From contig CM032233.1 in assembly GCA_019009955.1 (NCBI GenBank), forward strand, positions 63,456,001 through 63,520,000: a stretch of DNA of 64,000 nt. Reading direction: 5' to 3'. Source of the DNA: Riptortus pedestris (lineage: Eukaryota; Arthropoda; Insecta; Hemiptera; Alydidae). Of this stretch, positions 1 to 9,765 are shown in pieces. The notes beneath the pieces are model-generated. The model saw only the letters and a program-made list of their open reading frames with translations. It was not told the origin of the DNA and did not search any database. Position 1 is the stretch's first letter. The number at the start of each line of letters is the position of its first letter. A program made the position numbers and the translations under genes.

Positions 1-1244
1 ATAAAATTGTAACCTCTGTCTGTACATGGATTTTTTTCGCGAAATTTCACGATAACTTTTCGTTTCACATGTCATAGAGACCATAACTGCATTTTGTTTC
101 TTTCGTGTATGTTTGTTTGTTTGTTTGTTACCTTTTCACGCATAAACGGCTGAACCGTCATTATAACAAGCCATACCAACATTTCTAGGGACGGGCTGGA
201 GTGGGGGTTGTAAGGGAGGCCTGAAATAAAAAATAGCGGTATTTCGTTTTCTATTGGGTTTTCTTCAAATATGCACATGACAAAAGTTGTTTATTTTGTT
301 ATTTCAGGTAACTTTTGTTATATACACTTTTTTCGTATACCGAATTATAAACGAGATATACGCTAAAACCTATAGAGGAAGTGAACAATTTTATTTGGGA
401 CAAAAGACCCAACCGAAATAAATAAAACTCGGTATGTGTATTAGCACTAACGCTTTCATTATAACAAGCCATACCATCATTTCTAGGGACGGGCTGCAGT
501 GGGGGTTATAAGGGATGCCTGAATTTAAAAATAGCGGTATTTCGTTTTCTATTCGTTTTTCGGCAAATATGAACATAACAAAAGTTGTTTATTTTGTTAT
601 TTAGAGTAACATTTGTCATATTCATTTTTGTTTTTTAACAAAGTATAAACGAGATATACACTATGAACTAAAGCGGGTGTCAACTATTTCATTGGGCGCT
701 AACGATTAAACCGAACTTAAAAAAAACGTGGTATGTCCATTAGCACTATTTTTCCCTGATTAATAGCTATATTAAAATTTTTAGGTTAGATCGGGAGTGG
801 GGGTTATAAGGGAGGCCTGAAATAAAAATTCGGGATATTTCATTGTCTATTTGTTTTTCGACAAACATTCACATAACAAAAGTTGTTTACTTTGATATTT
901 AGATAACTTTTGTTTTATACATTTCTCCAGGAACAATGTGTAGAGAAAGTAATTTGCGTAGAAATATTATATTATAGAAAAATTAATTCAATCTATTTCA
1001 ATATTTTGCCCTTAATAACTGAAATCTATGCATAATGCACAGGAGACGGGAAATATGACAATTTGTAGAACAGTGAAGACTTACATAAAAAATTAATTTT
1101 CTTATTACCAAATGCCACAGCGGGTATTAACTCTAAACACTGGGACGGGTAAAGGTCAAAATATTGTGCAAAGCCTTGCCAAAAAAATACCATCACCATT
1201 CAGCCTCAAATCAAATCCCGGGCGAAGCCGGGTGTCTGAGCTAG
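1..1244 (+). mobile_element. Helitron, non-autonomous, 3' part
   Basis: The right end has the classical Helitron terminus: a 16-nt hairpin CCCGGGCGAAGCCGGG at 1217-1232, then eight bases, then CTAG at 1241-1244 followed by T. Helitrons end in CTRR after such a hairpin and insert between A and T without duplicating the target. The left part (about 10-150) has the tgtttgtttgtt stretch and 'cataaacggctgaaccg' often seen in arthropod Helitrons. No replication-helicase coding is visible, so this copy is non-autonomous or truncated. The 5' TC end is not found and may lie left of the window. Confidence 0.65.
161..925 (+). repeat. about 300-bp tandem repeats inside the Helitron
   Basis: Units start with ttataacaag at 161 and 459 (spacing 298), and a third degraded, shorter unit starts near 760. 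Each carries 'gtgggggttataaggga', 'acaaaagttgttta' and 'tataaacgagatatac'. They are diverged direct copies. Short open frames on the minus strand at 72-278 and 391-576 are by-products of the repeat and not genes. Confidence 0.7.
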
Positions 1245-1333
1245 TATATATATATATATATATTAAAGGGACTAATTTTTATCTACTGTGAAAGATTGGG
1301 GTTTCAGGATTCTATGCCATCTTGGGAAATATG

Positions 1334-1334
1334 A

Positions 1335-1390
<56 letters not shown>
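1334..1390. repeat. (TA)n microsatellite
   Basis: Nearly pure TA dinucleotide run directly left of a HINE-like fragment, at the place where other copies of that family carry their internal (TA)n. Confidence 0.9.
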
Positions 1391-1393
<3 letters not shown>

Positions 1394-1731
1394 CTAATTG
1401 TTGGAATTGTTGTTTGATCGTTACTATACTCGATATTTAAACTTTTAATGCCACTTCAAATATCAAGTTCGTTATTCGCTGAAATCGGAAAAGTGGGAGG
1501 GGAGGGGTTTAAAGGTGGGATTTCGAAATATCTCCGTTATTATAAGTCTCATCGAAAACTTGTATAGGACCAATTGTATCAAAAATATAATTTCTGTCAT
1601 TGTTGTTATATACATTGTTTTTCTATCTTGAATATTACGCGAGATATATGCATTTTATTTCAGCCATCAGTAAATCTCCCACTCCTACACATTGCATTTA
1701 TACTTAACAGAACCCCTCGTGACGGACTTTT
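1391..1731 (+). mobile_element. HINE-like element, 3' part
   Basis: Starts in the family's middle module just after (TA)n, runs through the G-rich tract (1493-1519) and the 'aatatctccgttatta' block, and ends in gacggactttt. It lacks the whole AGCAGATTTCCC end and the subterminal GGGAAATCTGCT, so it is a deleted copy. Confidence 0.7.
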
Positions 1732-2659
1732 GACTGTTTTCGGAAGAACGCCCGTACTTAAATACGTCTCTCGCAAAACTAAAAACGGATAGCCTTAGGT
1801 CTGCTCCATAGTACTATTCTGTCGATAGTAAAAATATAAATATTTCCATTTTCAGAGAGCTAATCAAGGTTGCGTCAATGACGTGGGCCCTTTCAAAATT
1901 TTCTCTGATCTTTCTTTCCACTCTCACGTTTTTTTCAGGTGACCATCCGCATCTAGTCTGGTTGCGACTAAAATTTCTATTAAATGAGTTACTAACAAAA
2001 TATATTACAAATAAAGGTATGACAACAGTAAATATATTACTATTGCCCAGGATGGCATAGAATCCTGAACCCCCTATCTTTCATAGCAGATGACGAAAAT
2101 GAGTCCCGTTGAAATATTTATATATATTCAGTCGATTTTTAAACTGGCCTATTTATTTTCATAGTTCCTTGAATCATTATAGACCATAAACAATTAATTT
2201 TCCTTCTTTTTCAAGGAGTTATTTAATCATGAGAGGTTTAACTATAAATTCTTATATATTTTAACTTGCTGCAAAGTTTTGTAAAATAAGGTCTTACGCA
2301 CTAAATAAAAAATAGCTGCAAATATTCAAGTAGATCAGTAATCTGGACTACTATACTAAGAGAATCATGGGTTTGAATGTGGGATTTAATAGCAATATGT
2401 CGTCATTTGAATTCGCTTTACAAAATTATGAAGGACGTCTAGTGTAATATTACCAGCGGAAAATCTTCTTCAAAATGAGGATATTTGTTGTTTAGCTACA
2501 AATAAAATTTATTACTTTATCTCTTACAACGTGCAACTAAATTATCACATGCCTTAAATCACCGATTGTACAAAAAAAATGAATTAACCAAGTAATACTT
2601 CTCTAATCTAATTACATTTGATTTCTTATTTGTGGTTTCTTGTCGTAAGTACGAGGACA

Positions 2660-2780
2660 TTATAAATACGCCGCTAAAGGAAATGATATAGGTATTTTTT
2701 TTTAGCTGCTTCCCAGTGCATTGCCATTTTGAATAAACTACTTTTGTTCTCTAGTCGTCTCGTCCACTCCTTCCTTTCAG
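2660..2780 (+). promoter_or_regulatory. possible core promoter / 5' leader
   Basis: A TATA-like attataaata lies at 2660-2669, and a pyrimidine-rich stretch runs up to ttcctttcag at 2771-2780. This repeat-free sequence precedes the candidate exon at 2781. The pyrimidine tract could instead simply be the 3' splice site of an internal exon. The call is inference from position and motifs only. Confidence 0.25.
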
Positions 2781-2834
2781 CTCATTATTGACAGCACTCC
2801 AGCCACCAAAATGTTGTTGAAAATTAGCGGAAAG
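2781..2834 (+). CDS. candidate small exon, possibly alternative first exon of the ARID3/retained gene
   Basis: Bounded by a good acceptor (ttcctttcag|CTC) and a strong donor (AAAG|gtaagt), 54 nt = 18 codons. Of the three frames only phase 0 is open, reading LIIDSTPATKMLLKISGK. Phase 0 is also the phase of the next recognised exon (7150). An ATG at 2811, in ccaccaaaATG, would give an eight-residue N-terminus (MLLKISGK) running straight into the ARID domain. It does not resemble the EEQFKQ-type sequence that normally precedes LYE in ARID3 proteins, so it would be an alternative first exon, or not an exon of this gene. Confidence 0.4.
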
Positions 2835-3319
2835 GTAAGTGCGGACGTGACCTGGAGCAATTAATTCAGAATTAGTTGTTACGTAAATGAAGTTTATGAT
2901 TGATGTTATAAGAAAGAATATACATCTTAATTTGTAGGCTGCTCATTCAGGGTTAATTTACAACCGGTAGTTTTACTGCTAATGAGATTTTTTTGTCCCT
3001 CGAGATATATAACAATTACAAGTATTTATAATGTTCTATGTTATCTTATGAGATTTATATTAATGGGTATTATTTATATGTAGATAACCACTTTTTCTTA
3101 CCCCGCATGAATATAAATAAATATTTACTTCGAAAAGTCATCAGATAATATAAATGCCATCTAAAATTGAAGTTTTCTCTGCTAGAGATTTTCTTTCATA
3201 GAGTGTTAATATGATTTATTTTAAAAATTACTCTTAGCTCTATGCTACTAATGCTGACTGAGACAGACTTCATATATTCTGAGTTGGTATTCTGGCAGAT
3301 GGAAGTTACTTCTAATGTA

Positions 3320-3510
3320 AGTAGGATGAAAAAATTGCCTACGCTTCCACCGGCTCTTGGAGCTAGACTGGCCTGTTCAGCTCCAAGAGCCGTCAGGTCA
3401 ACATCCAATACCTTCGGACTCTGACGATGATACGCTGCATCGAAAGCGCTCTGCCGTTTTAATAAATTGTTACAGTGGGAGCGTAGCCAATTTTTTCATC
3501 CTATCTACAG
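3320..3510. mobile_element. short TIR element (MITE) with internal hairpin
   Basis: About 30 bp at 3321-3350 (gtaggatgaaaaaattg followed by ctacgcttccac) recur in reverse complement at 3472-3508 (gtgggagcgtagc, then caattttttcatcctat). TA flanks both sides, compatible with a Tc1/mariner-type target. Inside is a perfect 14-bp stem, CGGCTCTTGGAGCT at 3351-3364 against 3379-3392. It has no transposase. The GC content is above its surroundings. The overlapping 60-70-codon frames here are not genes. Confidence 0.65.
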
Positions 3511-4131
3511 GCTTCATATAGTTTACTAGGAATTCTGGCACCAGGGAACCCATCAAATACTTTCTAGTGCCCCTGTAGAAACCGTAACCTCCAAACAAAT
3601 ATAAGCAACAATATTAATTTTCATAATAAATGACTAATCTTTATTACTTACTGAATTGTTTTATCATAAATTACTTTAGGAAAACGTTTTTTCTTATTAT
3701 TAGAACAGGAGACCTATAAATAGTTTGAACTTTCCAGACAACTTTCAGTCTGAATATGATATCTTATTATGAGAAAGATAAAGTATTGTTTAATTCTTAA
3801 AGAATGTGGTTCCTTGCAAATAAAAATTAACTCAAATAAAACACAAAATTTAATGAAATTAGTTACAATATACCAAGTCATTTTCTTCAGTGCGTAAGAT
3901 AATCTAATTATTTCGACTCCGTCACATTGAATTTCTATAAAACTATATACCTTCTTGAAATAAATCATAATATAGTATTGACACTTTTTAATAATACTTT
4001 TATACTTTTATTGTACTAATGCCGATTTATGATGGATATAATAACATAATTCTATTGAGATCTATAGGTTTCGCTTCTTTCTAATGCATTTTTAGGCCCG
4101 AACACACTAATCCTACAGAGCTACATAGAAT

Positions 4132-4581
4132 AAAAAGTCCGTCACGCAGGGGCTGCGTAAACTAAGCAGATTTCCCACGTAAAATTATAAAATAGAGAAA
4201 TCTCCACACGAGTGCCGATCAGTTACGGAAACGGCCGAACTAGCTTTCGGTGGGAACCATAGCTCGTCCGTTACACTTAATAAAAATGCAAATATCTCGG
4301 ATAATATACAAGATAGAGAATAAATGTATATAACAATATTTATAGTAAATTTAATTTTCAATAAGAATGGTTCTATACAATTTTTCGATCCGACGTATAG
4401 TAACGGAGATATTTCGAATTTTCGAAAATCTCCCTCTAAACCCCCCCCTTCCTACTCGTCCGATTTCAGTCGTTAACGAACTTGATCTTCCTTTTTACAT
4501 AAAACGATTAAATACCGAGTTTGGTGACGTTTAAACAAAAATTGCGACCGCTAGAGTGTTAACAGACAAATATATACATAC

Positions 4582-4655
<74 letters not shown>

Positions 4656-4771
4656 TTGAACGGACATCAATTTCGGCATCTCCTGGGTAGGATCGATGGA
4701 CATTTGAAGAAATTTTTCGAAAACGAGTACGACCTCAATACCTGATTTCCCTTAAGGGAAATCTGCTAAAA
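4132..4771 (-). mobile_element. HINE-like element, complete
   Basis: Reading the minus strand: ttttagcagatttccc with its palindrome, the 'gatgacgaaaatgaggtcc'-like block, (TA)n (4591-4651 on plus), the G-rich module, the subterminal gggaaatctgct, the acgcag-ccc-ctgcgt hairpin, and gacggacttttt. No coding capacity. The inner 5' block is slightly degraded here ('tcggcatctcctgggtagg'). Good reference copy of the single-module subfamily. Confidence 0.8.
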
Positions 4772-6160
4772 TATTTATTCTCATGAGGTTATCTATTCGT
4801 TCATCTAATGATTTTTTTTTTTTTGTAGTAACAACTACAACTACTAACAACGGATCAAAATGATTCTATAAATAAGGCAATTAGCTTTCGTTTGGACAAG
4901 ATGAAGAAGAAGCATTTCGTGTCTGGAAGAAATTAAGACGGAATTAGTGTAGGTCTTAATTCTGAGAAAGATGTGGACTGGTTTGGTTAGTCCGGTTTGT
5001 CCCTAGGGCTGCACCTTCACAATCTCCTAGATGAATCAATTTAAATAATCCACAGTTACAGGGTTTCCTCTGAACAATACTTGCCCATGTTCCTTATCTC
5101 CTTGCAAATAAAAAAGAACGTTTTGTTCTCACAACTCCAATATTTGTTTTACAAGTAATTCTTGAAGTTTGAAAGAGGTTCGAAATATTCATATTCTTTC
5201 CGTGCAAAGAAACGTGTGGTCTTAATAAAACTAAATTAACGTGCAATGCCTGAAATTATTCATTAATACAAATTTACATTATCAAATAACAAACTATAAT
5301 AGCAATTTGAGTGAAGAAAGATTTATGCAAAATGTAAATTGGATCTTTGCATGATACAGCATGGACGCGGCCCTAACTTAAGCTCAGTTGTTATCAATAA
5401 TTGACACTGTGACAATATATTACTGTCTTTCAAAATAATTTTTAAAAATTTACTGTTTTTTATATTACAATATGCAAATAGTTCTTGTAAAACAACAGCC
5501 ATTTACTTTAGTTGAACCATTTCCCTCCTGGTTTTGTGTAAAAAAGTATTGGACTGGAAACGATTTGCTGATTGGTGAATGTTTTCAGCTAATAAATTAA
5601 TTTCATAAAAATTGGATAGACATTTTTTTTTTTTAAATTTTATTTTATCAAAAGTCTAATTAGAATTTCTAATTGGCACTTGTATTAATTCTGAATAATT
5701 TTTAAATTGTTTCACTTGTCATTCTCTCACCGTTAAAATTCAGTTGTCGTCTTAAATAAATGTAGATGCTAATCCTCAGGTAAACATTTAAAACATTCTG
5801 TAAATCATTATCAGATCATTTTAGATTCTATAATTCATCAAAGTATAGAACTCATTTCTTTCCAAGCATGATGAAATTTATTTAATTTTTTACTGCTAAC
5901 TATAAACATCACCGTGCAATTCTCAAAAGTTCTCCCATCCCCGGCTTCTGAAGAAGTAAATTATTGCTGTTAGTGTAGAAGTGAAATTCCAGATCCACTT
6001 TATTGATAGGGACAACTGTATCTCAGTTGTAAGTCTTCCTCCAGGTCTTGAGTATTAAGTTCGACTACTTCTCAAGTGTCTGTCTGTTACATATGCATCA
6101 CCTTCAATTATAGTATATATATTAACCCTGAGTCCAAAACAGAAAGTCATTTGAATAGGT
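4772..6160. other. no gene seen
   Basis: A+T-rich intronic sequence with T runs at 4810-4825 and 5622-5635. I find no open frame, splice pair or known repeat. Confidence 0.5.
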
Positions 6161-6167
6161 GTGCGTT

Positions 6168-6171
<4 letters not shown>

Positions 6172-6199
<28 letters not shown>
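6172..6199. repeat. (GT)n microsatellite
   Basis: gt dinucleotide run of about 14 units; on the minus strand it produces a THTHTH frame that is not a gene. Confidence 0.9.
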
Positions 6200-6202
<3 letters not shown>

Positions 6203-6285
6203 GCGTTAGAAAATTTTGTTATTGCTCCTTTTAAATTTAAATTTAACTTTGCTGGCAACAAATGTTCACTATAACTTGCCAAATT

Positions 6286-6327
6286 TATTTTATCCTTTTA
6301 AAAAGTATAATTGTATAATTTTAACAG

Positions 6328-6362
<35 letters not shown>

Positions 6363-6990
6363 TATGGAAAGAGGCCGATACACCTGAAGAACTTATTGGA
6401 TGTCAGGATTAATTTTATTCTAAATCTTCTATATTTTTATAGGTTTTCCGAGAATATAGTCTGGACATAATAATTGTAGAATATTTCATTTTGATGTTGC
6501 ATTTAGGAGTTTTAGACAAATTTTTAAATACAACATTACGTTTGATTGACTGGAATTTCATATTCTAATGAGTCAATATAGCATTATATTAATTATAATT
6601 GTTTTAATTGTCAAAATAGCTTTAAATCAATTAAAACCGTGTTCACATTTAGAATAATTGAGTTAGTTTCAACTAAAACAGCTATGATTAATATAATCTG
6701 CTATAAAATACATGTGTAATACTATATTAATTCATTAGAACTTGACATTTCAGTCAATCAAATGTGATATTACATTTAAAAACGTTTCTAAAATTCCTAT
6801 ATGTAACATCAAAAGGAGATATTCTACAATTATTATGTCCAGACTATATTCTACGAAAATCTATAAATATATAGAAGATTTTGAACAAAATTAATGCTGA
6901 CATCCAATAAATTCTTCAGGTGTATCCGCCACTTTCCATAAAAAAAGTATATCTGTTAAAATTATACAGTTATACTTTTTAAAAGGATAA
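6286..6990. repeat. long inverted repeat (fold-back element)
   Basis: Left arm about 6286-6590 and right arm about 6690-6990 are reverse complements at roughly 85% by eye. Matching landmarks are ttttaaaaagtataa at both outer ends, tccagactatattct / tatagtctggacataat, and ttgattgactg / cagtcaatcaaa near the centre. The left arm carries an extra (TA)n run at 6331-6359. The spacer is about 100 bp. It ends 160 bp before the ARID exon, so the pre-mRNA could fold into a hairpin of about 300 bp next to that splice site. Confidence 0.75.
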
Positions 6991-7149
6991 GAATAGTGGC
7001 ACGCTTTATTCCACACAATTGTTTAGTAAATGAGTAATAGATCCTCTAGCTTATCTACACTTTAGTGTAATATAAATTAAACATTTATAAATATTTTAAG
7101 AAAAATTAGCACAATTTTTGTAAATGAATATTTTTATTTTGTGTTGCAG

Positions 7150-7222
7150 CTGTACGAAATCAGCGACGACCCAAAGCGGAAAGAATTTTTGGACGATTTG
7201 TTTAGTTTCATGCAAAGGCGAG
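7150..7222 (+). CDS. retn: ARID-domain exon of an ARID3 / retained (dead ringer) orthologue, partial
   Basis: 73-nt exon, acceptor ttgttgcag-type (tgtgttgcag|CTG) and donor CGAG|gtaagt. It reads LYEISDDPKRKEFLDDLFSF, then MQRR plus the first base of a Gly codon, so it enters in phase 0 and leaves after one base. This matches the start of the extended ARID (BRIGHT) domain of ARID3A/B and fly Retained, where LYE.(D/N)DDPKRKEFLDDLFSFMQKRG is nearly invariant. The family are nuclear DNA-binding proteins that bind AT-rich sites and regulate development. The helix-turn-helix part of ARID and the REKLES region must lie on exons outside this window. The symbol follows the insect orthologue; an ARID3 name would be equally correct. 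A chance match at this length is very unlikely. Confidence 0.9.
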
Positions 7223-7637
7223 GTAAGTTCATTCATTTTAACTCACTTAAATGTAACTTCTTTATTATATAGTGTACATCAATAAGTAATACAGAAATTA
7301 ATTTACTATTATCACTCACTAATCCTCACAATTCAATGGAAAATAATCTTATTGTTCGTGGATTGCTTATTTTTATAAAAGAATTAATTTCTTCTGGCAT
7401 TCGATAAATGTTTTGACTAGTTTTAGTTTACTGTTTTGGCTTCTGATCATTGTTTTTTGAATTATCTACTGCGTACGTCCTGGACGGCGGAACATTAGCT
7501 GACTAGGGTGTTATCATGCTATGCCCCGCCGTTATGTACCAATGCTGAACTCACTGTTGGCACTTAATCTCATTCTGTATTTCTGAAAAGATTGTTCAAG
7601 TCAGCCACATTTTGGACACTAAGATTTTAAAATTTAA

Positions 7638-7800
7638 ATTATTTATTAACTCCCACTTTTTTTGCAGCTAAGGCTAATAGGGACGGGTTATCTACAGGTT
7701 ACCTCCATTTTCTAGTCAGGGTGGCACTCAGGATTTTATTTAATGAATTCCGTCACTGAATAAATTTCTTTGTCCAGGCGGGTATCGAACTCGCCACTCT
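7638..7800 (-). mobile_element. tRNA-derived SINE, 5' truncated
   Basis: On the minus strand: 'gagttcgatacccgcctgg' (B-box region), 'ttcagtgacggaattcatt', 'ccaccctgactagaaaatgg', 'tagataacccgtccc', 'ttagctgcaaaaaaagtgg', 'gagttaata'. The tRNA A-box half is missing. Same family as the full copies at 16889, 19072 and 10266. Confidence 0.7.
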
Positions 7801-7917
7801 ACTACCTTCTTAGAAATATTAAAAGAAGTATTCCATCCTAGACAACATAAATTCTTATACATCTATAGAGGAATCGTCTACTAAAACTCAAGAAAGAACG
7901 TGATTTGAAAGCTTCAT

Positions 7918-7941
7918 TATATATATATATATATATATATA
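7918..7941. repeat. (TA)n microsatellite
   Basis: Short TA run beside no recognisable element. Confidence 0.85.
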
Positions 7942-7944
7942 TCC

Positions 7945-8770
7945 AACAAATTTCATCTTCCTTGTTAGAAAATCCCAAAATTTTATAAAAATCTCTGAGC
8001 GTGAATTAATTACTTGTAAATTAAACCTTCCGTCCAAAAAATATTTTCGATTTTTATCATTACACGAAAATAAACTTCCAACTATTTCTGAATGGATATA
8101 TGTCATTGAAGAAATTATGGACCATAGAAAACATACTTTACCGTAATAGATCAAAACTGAAATATATCTTCTGGGGTAGGTTTATTATCCACTCAGAATC
8201 AAATTATTTTTATTTTCTTATATTTTCGATAAATTAAGTAATCACTTATTATATGACAAATAGCATGTTAGTCTGGATACAAATTCAATGCAATTGTGCT
8301 GTCATGCAGAGTAAATGACAGGGAATTTTCGGGTTTAAAATAGTTGGGGTTGCAACTGAATCTAAAAGACATTGAGGTAATGATTTTATATATGCTTTAC
8401 GCCTATTGTTTGGTCACATTTTATGGCTAAGTGTGTTTTTCTTGTTTTCCAGTTTTATAAGCTTCGGGGCTTCTACTCGTATAATTTAACCATTCATATC
8501 ATTAATAGGTTTTCCATAATATACATGAACTACTGCATTTTGATTTTGTTTTATTTAATACTTTTTTTTAATTGAACAATTGATATATTTGATTTGAATT
8601 CCCGCCTGGGCAATAGGAAATTAAATAGTAATTGCCGTATTCATAATCAGCAGAATAAAATTCTGTTGTTGGTACAACCTAGAATTCTTCTTCTCCAATT
8701 GAATTAATTCAAAAATGTGATTGGAAATAATTTAAAATTATTTAATTTGAAAGTCGTTTCCATTTTTTAC
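7945..8770. other. no gene seen
   Basis: A+T-rich intron sequence. A possible SINE scrap ('gaattcccgcctgggcaata') lies at 8598-8618; otherwise nothing recognised. Confidence 0.4.
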
Positions 8771-9345
8771 TTTTAGCAGATTTCCCTTAAGGGAAATCAG
8801 CTTTTGAGGTCGTACTCATGACGCGTTTTCGAAAAATTTCTTCAATTGTCCATCGATCCTACCCAGGAGATGACGAAAATGAGGTTCGTTCAAAATTATA
8901 TATATATCTGTTAACGCTCTAGCGGTCGTAATTTTTGTTTTATCGTTACCAAACTGGATATATAAACGTTTTGTGCAAAAAGACAGATCAAGTTCGTTAA
9001 TGGCAGAAATCTGACCAGTGGGAGGGGGACTTTCGAAAATTGGAAATATCTCCGTTACCCTACGTCGGATCAAAGAATTGTATAGAACCAATCTTATTGC
9101 AAATTAAATTTACTATAAATATTGTTCTATACATTTATTCTCTACCTTGTATATTAACCGAGATATTTGCATTTTTATTAATTTTAATGGACGAAATGAT
9201 CGGCTAAAAATTGTCGTGAGTTTCCGTCAAAAGCTATTTCGGCCGTTTCCGTAACTGTTCGACTCTCGAGAAATTTCTCTATTGTAAAACATCACGTGGG
9301 AAATCTGCTTAGTTTACGCAGCCCCTGCGTGACGGACTTTTTTTT
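8771..9345 (+). mobile_element. HINE-like element, complete, short (TA)n
   Basis: Begins ttttagcagatttcccttaa and ends with the ACGCAGCCCCTGCGT hairpin and gacggacttttttttt. The internal TA run is only about six units, so this copy shows the family with almost no microsatellite expansion. The minus-strand 91-codon frame across it is not a gene. Confidence 0.85.
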
Positions 9346-9422
9346 ATGTATTGAATACACTGTTATATTCTTTTATCGGTTAAAATAGATTTCCTCAATT
9401 CTAAGGAATAGCCTGAGTTGGT

Positions 9423-9682
9423 TGTGATGTTCCACGAGGCAGAACAGCTGGATGTAGGAGCACGGGCCTGGAAGGAAGTAGCGCATCATAGCAGAGTGAC
9501 GGCTGACTGAGGGTTGATGCGAGCGCACGTGCGCTGTACAACTAAGAAGTTGAGATGCCCACCTTTCTAACAGCCTTCTCGTCCGAGGAGAATTTTATTG
9601 CGTGCCCCTTCCTTCCCCAGTCGTATAAAAGGAGGGGAGACAAAAATAAACAAATCCTCCCCGTTTTCTAACCACATTCTCA
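9423..9682 (+). mobile_element. LTR-like island (possible solo LTR) with TATA box
   Basis: A GC-richer stretch lies between two HINE-like elements. It starts TGTGATGTTCCACG and ends ..CATTCTCA. It contains a clean TATAAAA at 9613-9619 and an AATAAA at about 9637, the order expected of an LTR. TTGGT precedes it (9418-9422) and recurs one base after its end (9684-9688), which could be a 5-bp target duplication. No internal retroelement coding is present. It might instead be a host promoter. Confidence 0.4.
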
Positions 9683-9765
9683 ATTGGTCTACTCATTTTT
9701 TCTTTAATTTATTTAATGACGGTTTCCATTTTTAATTTGCTAAATTATGGGCGTAGGCTAAAAAC

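Larger units (their letters stand above)
1266..2105. repeat. inverted-repeat composite element
   Basis: About 60 bp at 1266-1327 (with 'aggattctatgccatc' at its right side) recurs in reverse complement at 2043-2105. The arms are imperfect and point at each other. They enclose a (TA)n tract, a HINE-like fragment (1391-1731) and about 300 bp of unrecognised sequence. This fits a fold-back or TIR element carrying a later insertion, or two copies of one element facing each other. Confidence 0.5.
2835..7149 (+). other. intron between the candidate exon and the ARID exon
   Basis: Starts gtaagt and ends ttgtgttgcag. It holds a 190-bp MITE (3320-3510), a complete HINE-like element (4132-4771) and a long inverted repeat (6286-6990). 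The parts at 3511-4131 and 4772-6160 are A+T-rich with no gene or recognised repeat. The intron assignment depends on the 2781-2834 exon being real; the acceptor at 7149 is solid. Confidence 0.45.

Noticed and set aside
161..925. CRISPR-like or satellite array
   Set aside because: Only three long diverged units inside a Helitron, no short repeat-spacer pattern; the genome is eukaryotic.
2640..2760. Small RNA gene upstream of the candidate exon
   Set aside because: No pol III boxes or conserved snRNA motif; better explained as leader or promoter sequence.
4132..4771. Ordinary DDE-type MITE with terminal inverted repeats
   Set aside because: The outermost bases of the two ends differ (TTTTAGCAG versus GACGGACTTTTT); the inverted repeats are subterminal and no constant target duplication is visible.
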